A DNA stretch of 64,000 nt from UBA5364 sp050259235 (GTDB taxonomy: Bacteria > Bacillota_I > Bacilli_A > RF39 > UBA660): positions 124,001 through 188,000 of the forward strand of contig JBLNAG010000005.1 in assembly GCA_050259235.1 (NCBI GenBank), given 5' to 3'. Below the pieces are notes generated by a model. The model saw only the letters and a program-made list of their open reading frames with translations, did no database searches and was not told the origin of the DNA. Of this stretch, positions 1 through 7,649 are shown in pieces; position 1 is the first letter of the stretch, and every line of letters starts with the position of its first letter. A program made the translations under genes and the position numbers.

Positions 1-79
1 AGTTTACGAAAAAATAGAAAGAACGATTTAAGAAGTTCCTTTCTAATATAATTTTCATAAAATAACTTAGGTGGTTAAT

Positions 80-565
80 ATGAAAGTTGATATCAAGAAT
101 GAAAACGATTTAATCGTTTTTTTAAATAATAAATATATAGAAAACATTAATTTTAATGATCGAAATAATCTTGAGACTTATTTTAGAAGTTTATTTTTAA
201 AGTTAAAAAATATATATGGTATAAATATTACGGGCTATTACAATATAAATGTATATATCAATGAATATTTTGGGGTTGTATTAGAAATGCTAAAAGAACC
301 ATTAGAATGTTTGGATTATTACAATAGTGTTGATATGCAAGTGAATATAATAAAAGATTGTGAGTTTTTATATCAGGTTAATGATTTCTATGATAAATAC
401 AGAATGTATTTCTATAAGAATAAGTTATATTTAAGAATATCTAAGGATATAAGTTTTATTGAATTGGGAAAATTATTAGAGAACAGTGTTTTAGTGTATG
501 GAGACATTGTTGATGAAATATTGAAATATGGCAAAATAAAACTAGTTAATAGTGTTGTTAAGTAA
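80..565 (+). CDS. hypothetical protein, 161 aa
   Basis: I do not recognise this protein. It is acidic to neutral and soluble, rich in Asn, Ile and Tyr, with no signal peptide, no membrane segment and no obvious catalytic motif. The ATG at 80 is chosen over the in-frame GTG at 71 because AGGTGG lies just upstream, overlapping that GTG. It ends about 40 nt before der, and the der promoter starts inside its last codons. Placement upstream of der suggests a housekeeping or sporulation-linked role, but that is only a guess from context. Confidence 0.75.
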   Translation: MKVDIKNENDLIVFLNNKYIENINFNDRNNLETYFRSLFLKLKNIYGINITGYYNINVYINEYFGVVLEMLKEPLECLDYYNSVDMQVNIIKDCEFLYQVNDFYDKYRMYFYKNKLYLRISKDISFIELGKLLENSVLVYGDIVDEILKYGKIKLVNSVVK

Positions 566-583
566 TAATTAATATGTTATAAT
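555..583 (+). promoter_or_regulatory. sigma-A type promoter of der
   Basis: TTGTTA (555-560) and TATAAT (578-583) are separated by 17 nt. The element overlaps the 3' end of the preceding gene and would give a 5' untranslated leader of roughly 15 nt before der. Confidence 0.6.
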
Positions 584-605
584 TAATTGGAATTTGGGTG
601 ATAAT

Positions 606-1919
606 ATGAAAAAACCTGTTGTTGCATTAGTGGGAAGACCTAATGTTGGTAAATCAACAATTTTTAATAAGTTAGTAGGAAAGAAAATAGCTATTATCGA
701 AGATAATCCTGGGATTACTAGAGATCGTCTTTATGGTACTGTTTCTTTTAATGATTATCAATTTCATTTAATTGATACAGGTGGAATTGAGATAGGCAAT
801 GAAAACTTTAATGATGAAATAAAGATGCAAGCTGAAATAGCAATTGAAGAAGCTGATGTAGTCCTTTTTGTTGTCGATGGTAAAGAAGGCCTAACAGCTA
901 ATGATTATCTTGTAAGAGATATGTTAATTAAATCAGGGAAAGATGTTATCGTTGTAATAAATAAAGTAGATAGTAAATTAGCAAAAGATAATATTTACGA
1001 CTTTTATGTATTAGGTTTTGAAAAGTATATAAATGTTAGTGGAGAACAAAACATTGGCATTTATGATTTATTAGAAGAAATCACAAAAGATTTTAAGATT
1101 ATTCCTGAAGAACAAGATGATAATATTATTAAATTTTCTGTTATTGGTAGACCTAATGTTGGTAAGAGTAGTTTAGTTAATGCAATACTAAATGAAGAAA
1201 GAGTAATTGTCTCTCCACAAGCTGGTACTACTAGAGATGCTATTGATACAACTTTTACATATCATGGAGAAGAATATGTTGTTATTGATACTGCGGGAAT
1301 GCGTAAACAAGGACGTATTTATGAAGCAGTAGAAAAATATAGTTTATTAAGAGCATTAAAAGCAATTGATAGATCAAATGTGTGCTTAGTAGTTATTGAT
1401 GCTGAAGAAGGTATTATTGAACACGATAAACATATTGCTGGTTATGCATTAGAAGCTGGTAAAGCAGTAATATTGGTTGTTAATAAATGGGATACAATTG
1501 AAGATAAAGATACTGCTATGAAAAATTTTACTAAAGAATTAAGAAGTAACTTTCAATTTATGCCTTATGCTCCAATAGTATTTTTATCAGCTAAAACTAA
1601 AAAGAGAATACATACATTAATGCCAGAAATCTTAAAAGTATATCAAAATAGTAAAAAGGAAATTAAAACTAGTTTACTTAATGATGTAATTCAAGATGCA
1701 TATAATCTTAATTTACCTCCAACTTATAAAACAAAAAGACTTAAAATATATTTTTGTGTACAAGTTAGTACAGCTCCTCCAACTTTTAACATTCAAGTTA
1801 ATAGTAAAGGTTTAGTGCATTTCTCATATGAAAGATATTTAGAAAATAAAATAAGAGAATCATTTGACTTTGAAGGAACACCAATTGTATTACAATTCAA
1901 AAATAAAGGAGAACAATAA
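606..1919 (+). CDS. der: Ribosome biogenesis GTPase Der (EngA)
   Basis: Double-GTPase factor needed for maturation of the 50S ribosomal subunit. Two G domains are visible, each with a GRPNVGKS P-loop (residues 10-17 and 181-188), matching DTGG/DTAG switch motifs, and NKVD and NKWD specificity motifs. The last ~90 residues form the KH-like RNA-binding domain. Length (437 aa) is normal for the family. The ATG at 606 is preferred over an in-frame TTG at 594 because GGGTGAT is correctly spaced before it. It is followed by a strong terminator. In Bacillus, der lies upstream of spoIVA and hbs, and a similar der..spoIVA arrangement is kept here. Confidence 0.97.
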   Translation: MKKPVVALVGRPNVGKSTIFNKLVGKKIAIIEDNPGITRDRLYGTVSFNDYQFHLIDTGGIEIGNENFNDEIKMQAEIAIEEADVVLFVVDGKEGLTANDYLVRDMLIKSGKDVIVVINKVDSKLAKDNIYDFYVLGFEKYINVSGEQNIGIYDLLEEITKDFKIIPEEQDDNIIKFSVIGRPNVGKSSLVNAILNEERVIVSPQAGTTRDAIDTTFTYHGEEYVVIDTAGMRKQGRIYEAVEKYSLLRALKAIDRSNVCLVVIDAEEGIIEHDKHIAGYALEAGKAVILVVNKWDTIEDKDTAMKNFTKELRSNFQFMPYAPIVFLSAKTKKRIHTLMPEILKVYQNSKKEIKTSLLNDVIQDAYNLNLPPTYKTKRLKIYFCVQVSTAPPTFNIQVNSKGLVHFSYERYLENKIRESFDFEGTPIVLQFKNKGEQ

Positions 1920-1927
1920 CGTTTATT

Positions 1928-1966
1928 TCCCTCTTACATATATTAAAGGTAGGAGGGATTTTTTTT
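1928..1966 (+). terminator. der terminator overlapping the next ribosome binding site
   Basis: A 10-bp stem (1928-1937 with 1949-1958, one G.T wobble), an 11-nt loop and eight T residues. The 3' arm contains AGGAGG (1951-1956), the Shine-Dalgarno sequence for the ATG at 1967. Confidence 0.85.
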
Positions 1967-2209
1967 ATGAATTTCACAGATAGTTTCTTCAAAAAAGTGG
2001 AAAAGAAAACAAATGTTGGTAAGCAAACTATTTTAGATTTAGCTACTAAACTTCAACAATCTGATATTAAAAATGAAAAGACTTTAAGGGAAGTAATTCA
2101 AGAATTAAGTAAAATGACAGGAAAAGAAGTAAGTAAAGAAAAAGAAGATAAAATAATTAACGCTGTCATAAATGATAATGTTCCCAAAGATATAGATAAA
2201 ATGATATAA
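1967..2209 (+). CDS. SpoVIF-like late sporulation protein, 80 aa
   Basis: Resembles stage VI sporulation protein F (the Bacillus YjcC family), which acts in late coat and spore maturation. I base this on recalled family pattern: an N-terminal FF-KKxEKKT segment, an LATKLQ stretch, a central region with RE-I-ELS, and an EVSKEKEDKI-NA-I segment near the C-terminus, all within a protein of family-typical size. No signal peptide or membrane segment. The SD AGGAGG sits inside the der terminator stem, so translation may depend on whether that hairpin forms. It is followed by its own terminator. Its position between der and spoIVA fits a sporulation role. A profile search would settle the assignment. 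Confidence 0.7.
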   Translation: MNFTDSFFKKVEKKTNVGKQTILDLATKLQQSDIKNEKTLREVIQELSKMTGKEVSKEKEDKIINAVINDNVPKDIDKMI

Positions 2210-2215
2210 AAATAA

Positions 2216-2243
2216 AAAAATCTATTGTTATAGATTTTTTATT
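2216..2243. terminator. bidirectional terminator
   Basis: Stem AAAATCTAT / ATAGATTTT with loop TGTT and T runs on both strands. It ends the SpoVIF-like gene on the plus strand and gives a back-up stop for the minus-strand RNA. Confidence 0.8.
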
Positions 2244-2249
2244 TTAGAC

Positions 2250-2486
2250 AAAAAAAGAAGAAAAGAACATCTTTTGGTACAGAACTTAGTTCAATACAGG
2301 ACATACTTTTCTTCATATGTAGTCTACAATTATTAAATAATCTAACTTAATAATTTGTCAATATGTAACTACTCTAAGGCTTTAAATCCTTAACACCACA
2401 AACATATTATTTTAACTGATGATGCAGAAATACGAGAATTAAGTGTTTAGCTTAAACAATATTTCTAAAATAGCAGTTTGACTACA
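2250..2486 (-). ncRNA. structured non-coding RNA, 6S-like candidate
   Basis: The 500-bp gap upstream of spoIVA has no ORF but holds a complete minus-strand transcription unit. It has a promoter (TTGACA at 2519-2514, TATGAT at 2497-2492, 16-nt spacer), a likely start near 2485, and an end at a GAAGAAAAG / CTTTTCTTC stem (2306-2314 with 2257-2265) followed by seven T. The first transcribed bases (TGTAGTC) can pair with GACTACA about 150 nt later, closing a long rod. A shorter internal GTAGT arm competes for the same 3' partner. Length and closing stem resemble 6S RNA, but I see no sequence match to a 6S core that I trust, so the class is open. Confidence 0.5.
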
Positions 2487-2491
2487 ATTAC

Positions 2492-2519
2492 ATCATACCA
2501 CTATTTAGATATTTGTCAA
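2492..2519 (-). promoter_or_regulatory. promoter of the minus-strand RNA
   Basis: Read on the minus strand: TTGACA, 16 nt, TATGAT. The -35 is a perfect consensus, and no ORF lies downstream. Confidence 0.7.
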
Positions 2520-2653
2520 TACTTTTTTGTAAAAAAAAGTATTTTTTTGTAAAAAATAGTATAAAAATGTCTTTTTAGCATTAATTTATAAGGGATAATA
2601 AATTGTAAATAATTTTTAAAAAATATTAAAATAATTAAAATATTTATAAATTA

Positions 2654-2682
2654 TCATATATTTTTATCTATTCTCATATATT
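2654..2682 (+). promoter_or_regulatory. possible sigma-E promoter of spoIVA
   Basis: TCATATA (about 2654-2660) and CATATATT (2675-2682) with a spacer of about 14 nt resemble the mother-cell sigma-E consensus (ATATT / CATACA-T). No good sigma-A -35/-10 pair is present in the same leader. spoIVA is sigma-E controlled in Bacillus, which supports the call. Confidence 0.45.
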
Positions 2683-2708
2683 TTAATGAAAATGAAAGTA
2701 GGGATTAT

Positions 2709-4178
2709 ATGGAAAAAATAGATATTATTAAAAGTATAACTGAGAGAACAGGCGGAGATATTTACTTAGGGGTAGTAGGAGCGGTTAGAACTGGTAAATC
2801 AACTTTTATAAAAAGAGTTATTGAAAATTTAGTTGTGCCCAATATTGAAGATGAATATGAACGAAAAAGAGCTTTAGATGAAATGCCACAAAGTGCTCAA
2901 GGCAAGACAATTATGACTACTGAACCTAAATTTGTGCCAAGTAATGCTGCTAAAATTAAAATTGATGATTTTCATGCTAACATAAGATTAGTAGATTGTG
3001 TGGGTTATGTAATACCTAGTGCTAAAGGATATGAGGATGAAAATGGACCTAGATTAGTAAAAACTCCATGGTATGATGAATCGATTCCTTTTATTGAAGC
3101 TGCAGAAGTCGGAACAGAAAAAGTAATTAGGGATCACTCAACAATTGGTATTGTAGTTACTACTGATGGATCAATAGGTGAAATACCCCGTAATGATTAT
3201 ATTGAAGCAGAAGAAAGAGTTATTGGTGAATTAAAAGAAATTGGTAAACCATTTATTGTTATTCTAAATTCAACTCATCCGATGCTACCAGAAACAGAAA
3301 GAATGGCAGAAGATTTAAATAGTGCATATAAAGTTCCGGTTATACCGATAAGTGTTGAAAATATGACCGAAAGAGATATTTACTCTATTTTAAGAGAAGC
3401 ATTATATGAATTTCCTATTCTTGAAGTTAAAGTTGATATGCCAGAATGGATTGCTTACTTATCACCAACTAATTGGTTAAAGAAACTTTACATTGATAAG
3501 GTTAGAGAAAGTGTTATTGAAGTTGATAAATTACGCGATATTGAAACCATTACAACTCACTTTACTAACTGTGAATATATTAAAAAAGCATTCTTATCGG
3601 ATGTCAATACAGCTACAGGAGAGGTTACAATTACTTTACAAGCACCAGACAATTTATATAATCAAATATTAAAAGAATTAATTGGTATTGATGTCACTAG
3701 TAGAAAACAATTATTATCAATATTCCAAGATTATAATGAATCTAAAATGGAATATGATCAAATTAAAATTGCTCTTAAAATGGTTAAACAAACTGGTTAT
3801 GGAATAGCTTCACCAACTATAGCTGATATGAAATTAGATCGACCTGAAATAATAAAACAAGGTGGAAGATATGGTGTTAAATTAAAAGCAGTCGCACCTT
3901 CTATTCACATGATTAGAGTAGATGTAGAAAGTACTTTTGAGCCAATAATTGGTTCCGAATTACAAAGTAAAGAATTAATTAATTATTTAATGAAAGATGA
4001 TGCAACTAATAATATCTGGAAGAGTGAAATCTTTGGTAGAAGTTTAGATGTTATTGTTAAAGAAGGTATTCAAGCTAAATTATCATTAATGCCAGAAAAT
4101 GCTAGATTTAAACTTCAAAAAACAATAACTAAATTGGTTAATAAAGGTAATGGTAATTTAATAGCTATTGTAATATAA
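2709..4178 (+). CDS. spoIVA: Stage IV sporulation protein A (coat morphogenetic ATPase)
   Basis: SpoIVA polymerises on the forespore surface using ATP hydrolysis and forms the basement layer on which the coat is built. Walker A GAVRTGKST is at residues 24-32, within a TRAFAC-type nucleotide-binding domain (about 1-240). The middle and C-terminal domains follow. Length (489 aa) matches the family (about 492 in B. subtilis). The ATG lies after a purine-rich AAGTAGGG. It is a single-gene unit ending in a UUCG-capped terminator. SpoVID, its known partner for coat encasement, is encoded 25 kb downstream in this same window. Confidence 0.98.
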   Translation: MEKIDIIKSITERTGGDIYLGVVGAVRTGKSTFIKRVIENLVVPNIEDEYERKRALDEMPQSAQGKTIMTTEPKFVPSNAAKIKIDDFHANIRLVDCVGYVIPSAKGYEDENGPRLVKTPWYDESIPFIEAAEVGTEKVIRDHSTIGIVVTTDGSIGEIPRNDYIEAEERVIGELKEIGKPFIVILNSTHPMLPETERMAEDLNSAYKVPVIPISVENMTERDIYSILREALYEFPILEVKVDMPEWIAYLSPTNWLKKLYIDKVRESVIEVDKLRDIETITTHFTNCEYIKKAFLSDVNTATGEVTITLQAPDNLYNQILKELIGIDVTSRKQLLSIFQDYNESKMEYDQIKIALKMVKQTGYGIASPTIADMKLDRPEIIKQGGRYGVKLKAVAPSIHMIRVDVESTFEPIIGSELQSKELINYLMKDDATNNIWKSEIFGRSLDVIVKEGIQAKLSLMPENARFKLQKTITKLVNKGNGNLIAIVI

Positions 4179-4203
4179 AAATAATCTTCGGATTATTTTT
4201 TTG
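4177..4203 (+). terminator. spoIVA terminator
   Basis: AATAATC / GATTATT stem with a TTCG tetraloop, followed by a T run. Confidence 0.85.
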
Positions 4204-4239
4204 TGTACGATTTTTTTACATGTAAATGACAATATTGAT

Positions 4240-4267
4240 TTGACTTTTATTATATATAAAGTATAAT
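4240..4267 (+). promoter_or_regulatory. promoter of the zinc-ribbon protein gene
   Basis: TTGACT, 16 nt, TATAAT, about 35 nt ahead of the start codon. Confidence 0.6.
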
Positions 4268-4301
4268 TAAATAAAGCAAGAGATGTATTGGAGGAACCAA
4301 A

Positions 4302-5258
4302 ATGAAGTGTAGTAAATGTGGAAGTCCATTAATACCTGGTTCAGATTTTTGTAAAATTTGTGGTGCCAAATTAGAATCACAAAATGAACCTGATGTAGAA
4401 ATAATCGATTTTGAAAGTGTGAGATTAGAAGTAGAAACAACAAATGATGATCAAACGGTTACAGAAATATCATATGAAGAAGTATCAATTCATTCATTAG
4501 AAGAAAATAATGAACCTATTGCTCCTGAACAACCAGAAATTGCTATCGAACCTGTAGTGGAGGAAAAAGAAAAACCACTTGAAGAAGCAATAGAAGAATA
4601 TTTAGATGAAATGATTCCTGAAACTAAAACTAAAATCAATATATTTCCAATTGTTTTATTGATTTTGTTGTTGTTATCAATAGGAATAAATATATATTTA
4701 TATGTAAGTAATTTGAACAAACCAGTAAATAATGAATATAATGAAAAAGAAAAAGTAGTAACTAAAGATATATTATATAATTATTATCAATTTACTGTTC
4801 TAAATGATTGGAAATATGAAATAGATACTGTTAATAATTTACTTTTCCTTTATGATAATAGCGAAGATTTTGGAGTATCAGTTCAAGTTGTTAATGAAAC
4901 TAATTATGATCTTTTAGTAGAAGATGAATTAGCTACATACATGAAAGAATATAATCTTCAATTTACAAGTAGTTACGCAAAGAATGTTAATGGTAAAAAA
5001 ATGTATTTATATAAAGGTAAATATGGAGAATATAATACTTACTTAATTTTTACTAGAATATCATATGATATTATGGGAATAACTAAAATAATGTTTGATG
5101 CAGAAGTAGATGATGTTGTTCTTAATAACGTACTAGAAATGAATAGTAGTATTACTAAGCATGAACCAACTACGTTTACTAATGATAAGTTTACATTTAC
5201 AGATCTAAGTCAACCAATTATAGCAAGAAGTAATGAATTAAAAGAAAGTGATGAATAA
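4302..5258 (+). CDS. zinc-ribbon, single-pass membrane protein
   Basis: An N-terminal double-CxxC zinc ribbon (Cys 3, 6, 17, 20) is followed by a long acidic, Glu-rich linker (about 25-110). One membrane segment (about 114-135) comes next, then a C-terminal domain of about 180 residues predicted outside the cell. This layout (cytoplasmic zinc ribbon, TM, extracellular domain) is common in Firmicute proteins of unknown role. I cannot name the C-terminal domain. The RBS is GGAGG 6 nt before ATG. It is a single-gene unit with its own promoter and terminator. No catalytic residues are recognised. Confidence 0.85.
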   Translation: MKCSKCGSPLIPGSDFCKICGAKLESQNEPDVEIIDFESVRLEVETTNDDQTVTEISYEEVSIHSLEENNEPIAPEQPEIAIEPVVEEKEKPLEEAIEEYLDEMIPETKTKINIFPIVLLILLLLSIGINIYLYVSNLNKPVNNEYNEKEKVVTKDILYNYYQFTVLNDWKYEIDTVNNLLFLYDNSEDFGVSVQVVNETNYDLLVEDELATYMKEYNLQFTSSYAKNVNGKKMYLYKGKYGEYNTYLIFTRISYDIMGITKIMFDAEVDDVVLNNVLEMNSSITKHEPTTFTNDKFTFTDLSQPIIARSNELKESDE

Positions 5259-5268
5259 TCACTTTCTT
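5245..5268 (+). terminator. terminator of the zinc-ribbon gene
   Basis: AAAGTGAT / ATCACTTT stem with loop GAATA overlaps the stop codon. A second inverted repeat, AGCATT-GAC-AATGCT (about 5282-5296), lies directly on the next promoter. Confidence 0.7.
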
Positions 5269-5285
5269 AAATTACAAAAAAAGCA

Positions 5286-5314
5286 TTGACAATGCTGAAA
5301 AAATCATTTATAAT
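5286..5314 (+). promoter_or_regulatory. promoter of the Asn T-box operon
   Basis: Perfect TTGACA (5286-5291), 17 nt, TATAAT (5309-5314). The -35 sits inside a 6-bp inverted repeat. This is the strongest promoter match that I see in the window. Confidence 0.85.
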
Positions 5315-5320
5315 TATCGA

Positions 5321-5586
5321 CATAAGCCGTGATGGAGACGAGTAATAATAAAGACTAATTAGAGCGAGTTAGGTATGGTGGAAGCTAACAATTAAGATTA
5401 TTATGAATAACACTTCGGAGCTATTTTTCCGAACATATATAGTAGGGGAAATCGGTTGTAATCCGTTACCATATTACTAGATTTAAAAAATCGAAGAGTG
5501 ATTATATAGAAATATGTAATAATATGGGTGGTACCGCGGATACACAGTAATTCGTCCCTTTAGTGGATTTAGAGTACTGTTTTTTT
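5321..5586 (+). promoter_or_regulatory. T-box riboswitch, Asn specifier (AAC)
   Basis: The leader has the conserved T-box GGGTGGTACCGCGG (5526-5539). A terminator follows (ACAGTA 5544-5549 with TACTGT 5575-5580, then T run). Aligned with the Val and Leu leaders in this window, the specifier context GAAN-XYZ-R-CTTNGGAG gives AAC at 5409-5411, which is Asn. It therefore senses uncharged tRNA-Asn and should raise expression of the downstream tRNA-Asn, gatCAB and aspS genes when Asn-tRNA is short. Confidence 0.93.
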
Positions 5587-5596
5587 ATGCAAATAT

Positions 5597-5672
5597 GCCC
5601 AATTAGCTCAGCTGGTAGAGTATCTGACTGTTAATCAGAGTGTCGCAGGTCCGAGTCCTGCATTGGGCGCCA
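5597..5672 (+). tRNA. tRNA-Asn(GTT), copy 1
   Basis: 76 nt with encoded CCA. The acceptor stem is GCCCAAT/ATTGGGC with discriminator G73. Anticodon loop CTGTTAA gives GTT. The T arm is GCAGG-TCCGAGT-CCTGC, so position 55 is C where nearly all tRNAs have T. First base pair is G1-C72. It starts ten nt after the T-box terminator and is probably processed from the same transcript. Confidence 0.95.
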
Positions 5673-5680
5673 TATTTTTT

Positions 5681-5756
5681 GCCTAATTAGCTCAGTTGGT
5701 AGAGTATCTGACTGTTAATCAGAGTGTCGCAGGTCCGAGTCCTGCATTAGGCGCCA
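5681..5756 (+). tRNA. tRNA-Asn(GTT), copy 2
   Basis: Nearly identical to copy 1. It carries a compensated acceptor-stem change (GCCTAAT/ATTAGGC), which argues that the gene is functional. Same GTT anticodon, CCA end, G1-C72 pair and C55. Confidence 0.95.
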
Positions 5757-5764
5757 TATTTTTT

Positions 5765-5840
5765 GCCCAATTAGCTCAGTTGGTAGAGTATCTGACTGTT
5801 AATCAGAGTGTCGCAGGTCCGAGTCCTGCATTGGGCGCCA
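5765..5840 (+). tRNA. tRNA-Asn(GTT), copy 3
   Basis: Differs from copy 1 only by one D-loop base (AGTTGG against AGCTGG). The same C55 and G1-C72 features are present. Each copy is separated by a short T-rich spacer. gatC begins 66 nt downstream. Confidence 0.95.
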
Positions 5841-5905
5841 TATTATTGGTCATGCATAAGTTTTCTGGATTCTATTCAGAGACTTATTTTAATAAGGAGG
5901 TATAT

Positions 5906-6196
5906 ATGATTACTAAAGAAAAATTAAAAGATTATGCTGGAAAGTTAATGTTTGATATGAACGATGAAGAATATGACACATTAATTAAAGAATTTGATAT
6001 TATTTTAAAACAAATGGATTTAATAGGTAAAATTAAAGATATTGATTCAGTAGAGCCTATGACTTTTCCTTATGATATATACACTAATAGACTAAGAGAA
6101 GATGTAGCTAAAGATTCTTTAACAAAAGAAGAAGTATTCTCAAACGTTAAAGAAGCTAAATATGATCAAGTTAAAGTGCCAAAGGTGGTTGGATAA
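5906..6196 (+). CDS. gatC: Asp/Glu-tRNA amidotransferase subunit C
   Basis: Small subunit that stabilises GatA and bridges GatA with GatB. The product has 96 aa, typical of the family, with the amphipathic N-terminal helix and a C-terminal MTFPYDIYTNRLREDV segment like the family MTHP..NVLREDV motif. The ATG at 5906 follows AAGGAGG by 6 nt; longer upstream readings run into tRNA sequence and are not real. One nucleotide separates it from gatA. It is the first protein gene after the T-box and tRNA genes, so expression should follow Asn-tRNA charging. Confidence 0.93.
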   Translation: MITKEKLKDYAGKLMFDMNDEEYDTLIKEFDIILKQMDLIGKIKDIDSVEPMTFPYDIYTNRLREDVAKDSLTKEEVFSNVKEAKYDQVKVPKVVG

Positions 6197-6197
6197 T

Positions 6198-7649
6198 ATG
6201 AAGTATTTACATTTAACAATCGATGAACTTAGAATGTTATTAGATAATGGAAAAGTAACTAGTGAAGATTTAATTAAAGAATCATTAGATAAAGCTCATG
6301 AGTATCAAGATGAATATAATCCTTTTGTTACTATTTTAGATGATGCTAAACATAGTAATAAAGGAAATAGTGTATTAGACGGTATCCCTTTTGTTTTAAA
6401 AGATAATTACTCTACAAAGGGTATTTTAACGACAGCATCTTCAAATATATTAAAAGATTATATACCAGTATATGACGCTACTATTGTTACAAAATTAAAA
6501 GATAGTGGTGCTATATGTATAGGAAAATCAGTATTAGATGAATTAGCCATGGGTGGTACTGGAACTACTGGTCATACAGGAATAGTTAGAAATCCATGGG
6601 ATAAAGAAAGACTAATCGGTGGTTCTTCAGCAGGTAGTGCTGCTAGTGTAGCTTTGGGTATTGTTCCTTTTTCAATTGGCAGCGATACTGGGGACTCTAT
6701 TAGAAAACCTGCTGCTTATGGTGGTGTAGTAGGATTTAAGCCTACTTATGGAAGAATTAGTAGATATGGACTATTTGCTTTTTCATCTTCATTAGATCAT
6801 GTAGGATGTTTTACTAGATCAGTAAAAGATGCTGCTTATATAACTGATATATTAAAAGGCAAAGATGAAAGAGATATGACATCTTTACCCGATGATAATG
6901 AAGTATATGCTGATATGCTAGAAAATGATATTAAAGGTAAAAAATTATTCTATATAAAGGAAGCATGTAAAATAGAAAATGATAGTGATCAAGAATTAAA
7001 AGATACATTAAATAATTTCTATGATGTTGTAGAAAAATGTAGAAGTTTAGGATTTATCGTTGAAGAGGTATCTATTAATAAGGATTTATTAAATGCTTTA
7101 TATCCTACTTATATGTCTATTTCTTGTGCTGAAGCAACAAGTAATAATGCTAATCTAACAGGAATTCTTTTTGGCCCAAGAGGTAAAGGTAGTAGCATTG
7201 ATGAATTGATGTTCGATGCTCGTACTAAAGGATTCTCAGAATTAATTAAAAGAAGATTTATTATGGGAAGTTTTATTCTTCAAAAAGAAAACCAAGAAAA
7301 ATTATTCTTGAATGCTCAAAGAGTTAGAAGAATGATAGTTGATAAAATAAATGAATTATTTAAGGAATATGATGGGATGATTATGCCAACAAGTGAAGGA
7401 ATAGCTCCTATTATTGGAAGAAGAACAGATAAATTATCAGATCGTTATTTAATTTTAGGTAACCATTTAGTAATTGGTAACTTTGGAGGTTTCCCAAGTA
7501 TTAGTATTCCTAGTGGTTTTGTAAATGGTTTACCTGTTAGTGTCAATATAACTGGCCGTCAATTTGAAGATGGTTTGACTTTAAATATGGCTCATAAGAT
7601 AGAAGAAGTTTTAGGTTATAAAGGACAAGTAGCAAAGGGGGATAAATAA
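6198..7649 (+). CDS. gatA: Asp/Glu-tRNA amidotransferase subunit A
   Basis: Glutaminase subunit that releases ammonia from glutamine and passes it to GatB. The amidase-signature Ser-Ser-Lys triad is recognisable: Lys68 in VLKDN, Ser in GGSSAGS (141-147), and the nucleophile Ser in GSDTGDS. The last motif is normally GSDTGGS; here the Gly before the nucleophile is Asp. Length (483 aa) is normal. The ATG at 6198 is used because AGGTGG precedes it by 9 nt. The gene is one nucleotide after gatC and overlaps gatB by one base, so the three subunits are probably translationally coupled. Confidence 0.96.
   Translation: MKYLHLTIDELRMLLDNGKVTSEDLIKESLDKAHEYQDEYNPFVTILDDAKHSNKGNSVLDGIPFVLKDNYSTKGILTTASSNILKDYIPVYDATIVTKLKDSGAICIGKSVLDELAMGGTGTTGHTGIVRNPWDKERLIGGSSAGSAASVALGIVPFSIGSDTGDSIRKPAAYGGVVGFKPTYGRISRYGLFAFSSSLDHVGCFTRSVKDAAYITDILKGKDERDMTSLPDDNEVYADMLENDIKGKKLFYIKEACKIENDSDQELKDTLNNFYDVVEKCRSLGFIVEEVSINKDLLNALYPTYMSISCAEATSNNANLTGILFGPRGKGSSIDELMFDARTKGFSELIKRRFIMGSFILQKENQEKLFLNAQRVRRMIVDKINELFKEYDGMIMPTSEGIAPIIGRRTDKLSDRYLILGNHLVIGNFGGFPSISIPSGFVNGLPVSVNITGRQFEDGLTLNMAHKIEEVLGYKGQVAKGDK

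Noticed and set aside
5696..5905. Protein reading frame covering the tRNA-Asn copies and joining gatC
   Set aside because: It translates tRNA sequence, repeated once per copy. gatC has a proper RBS and ATG at 5906.
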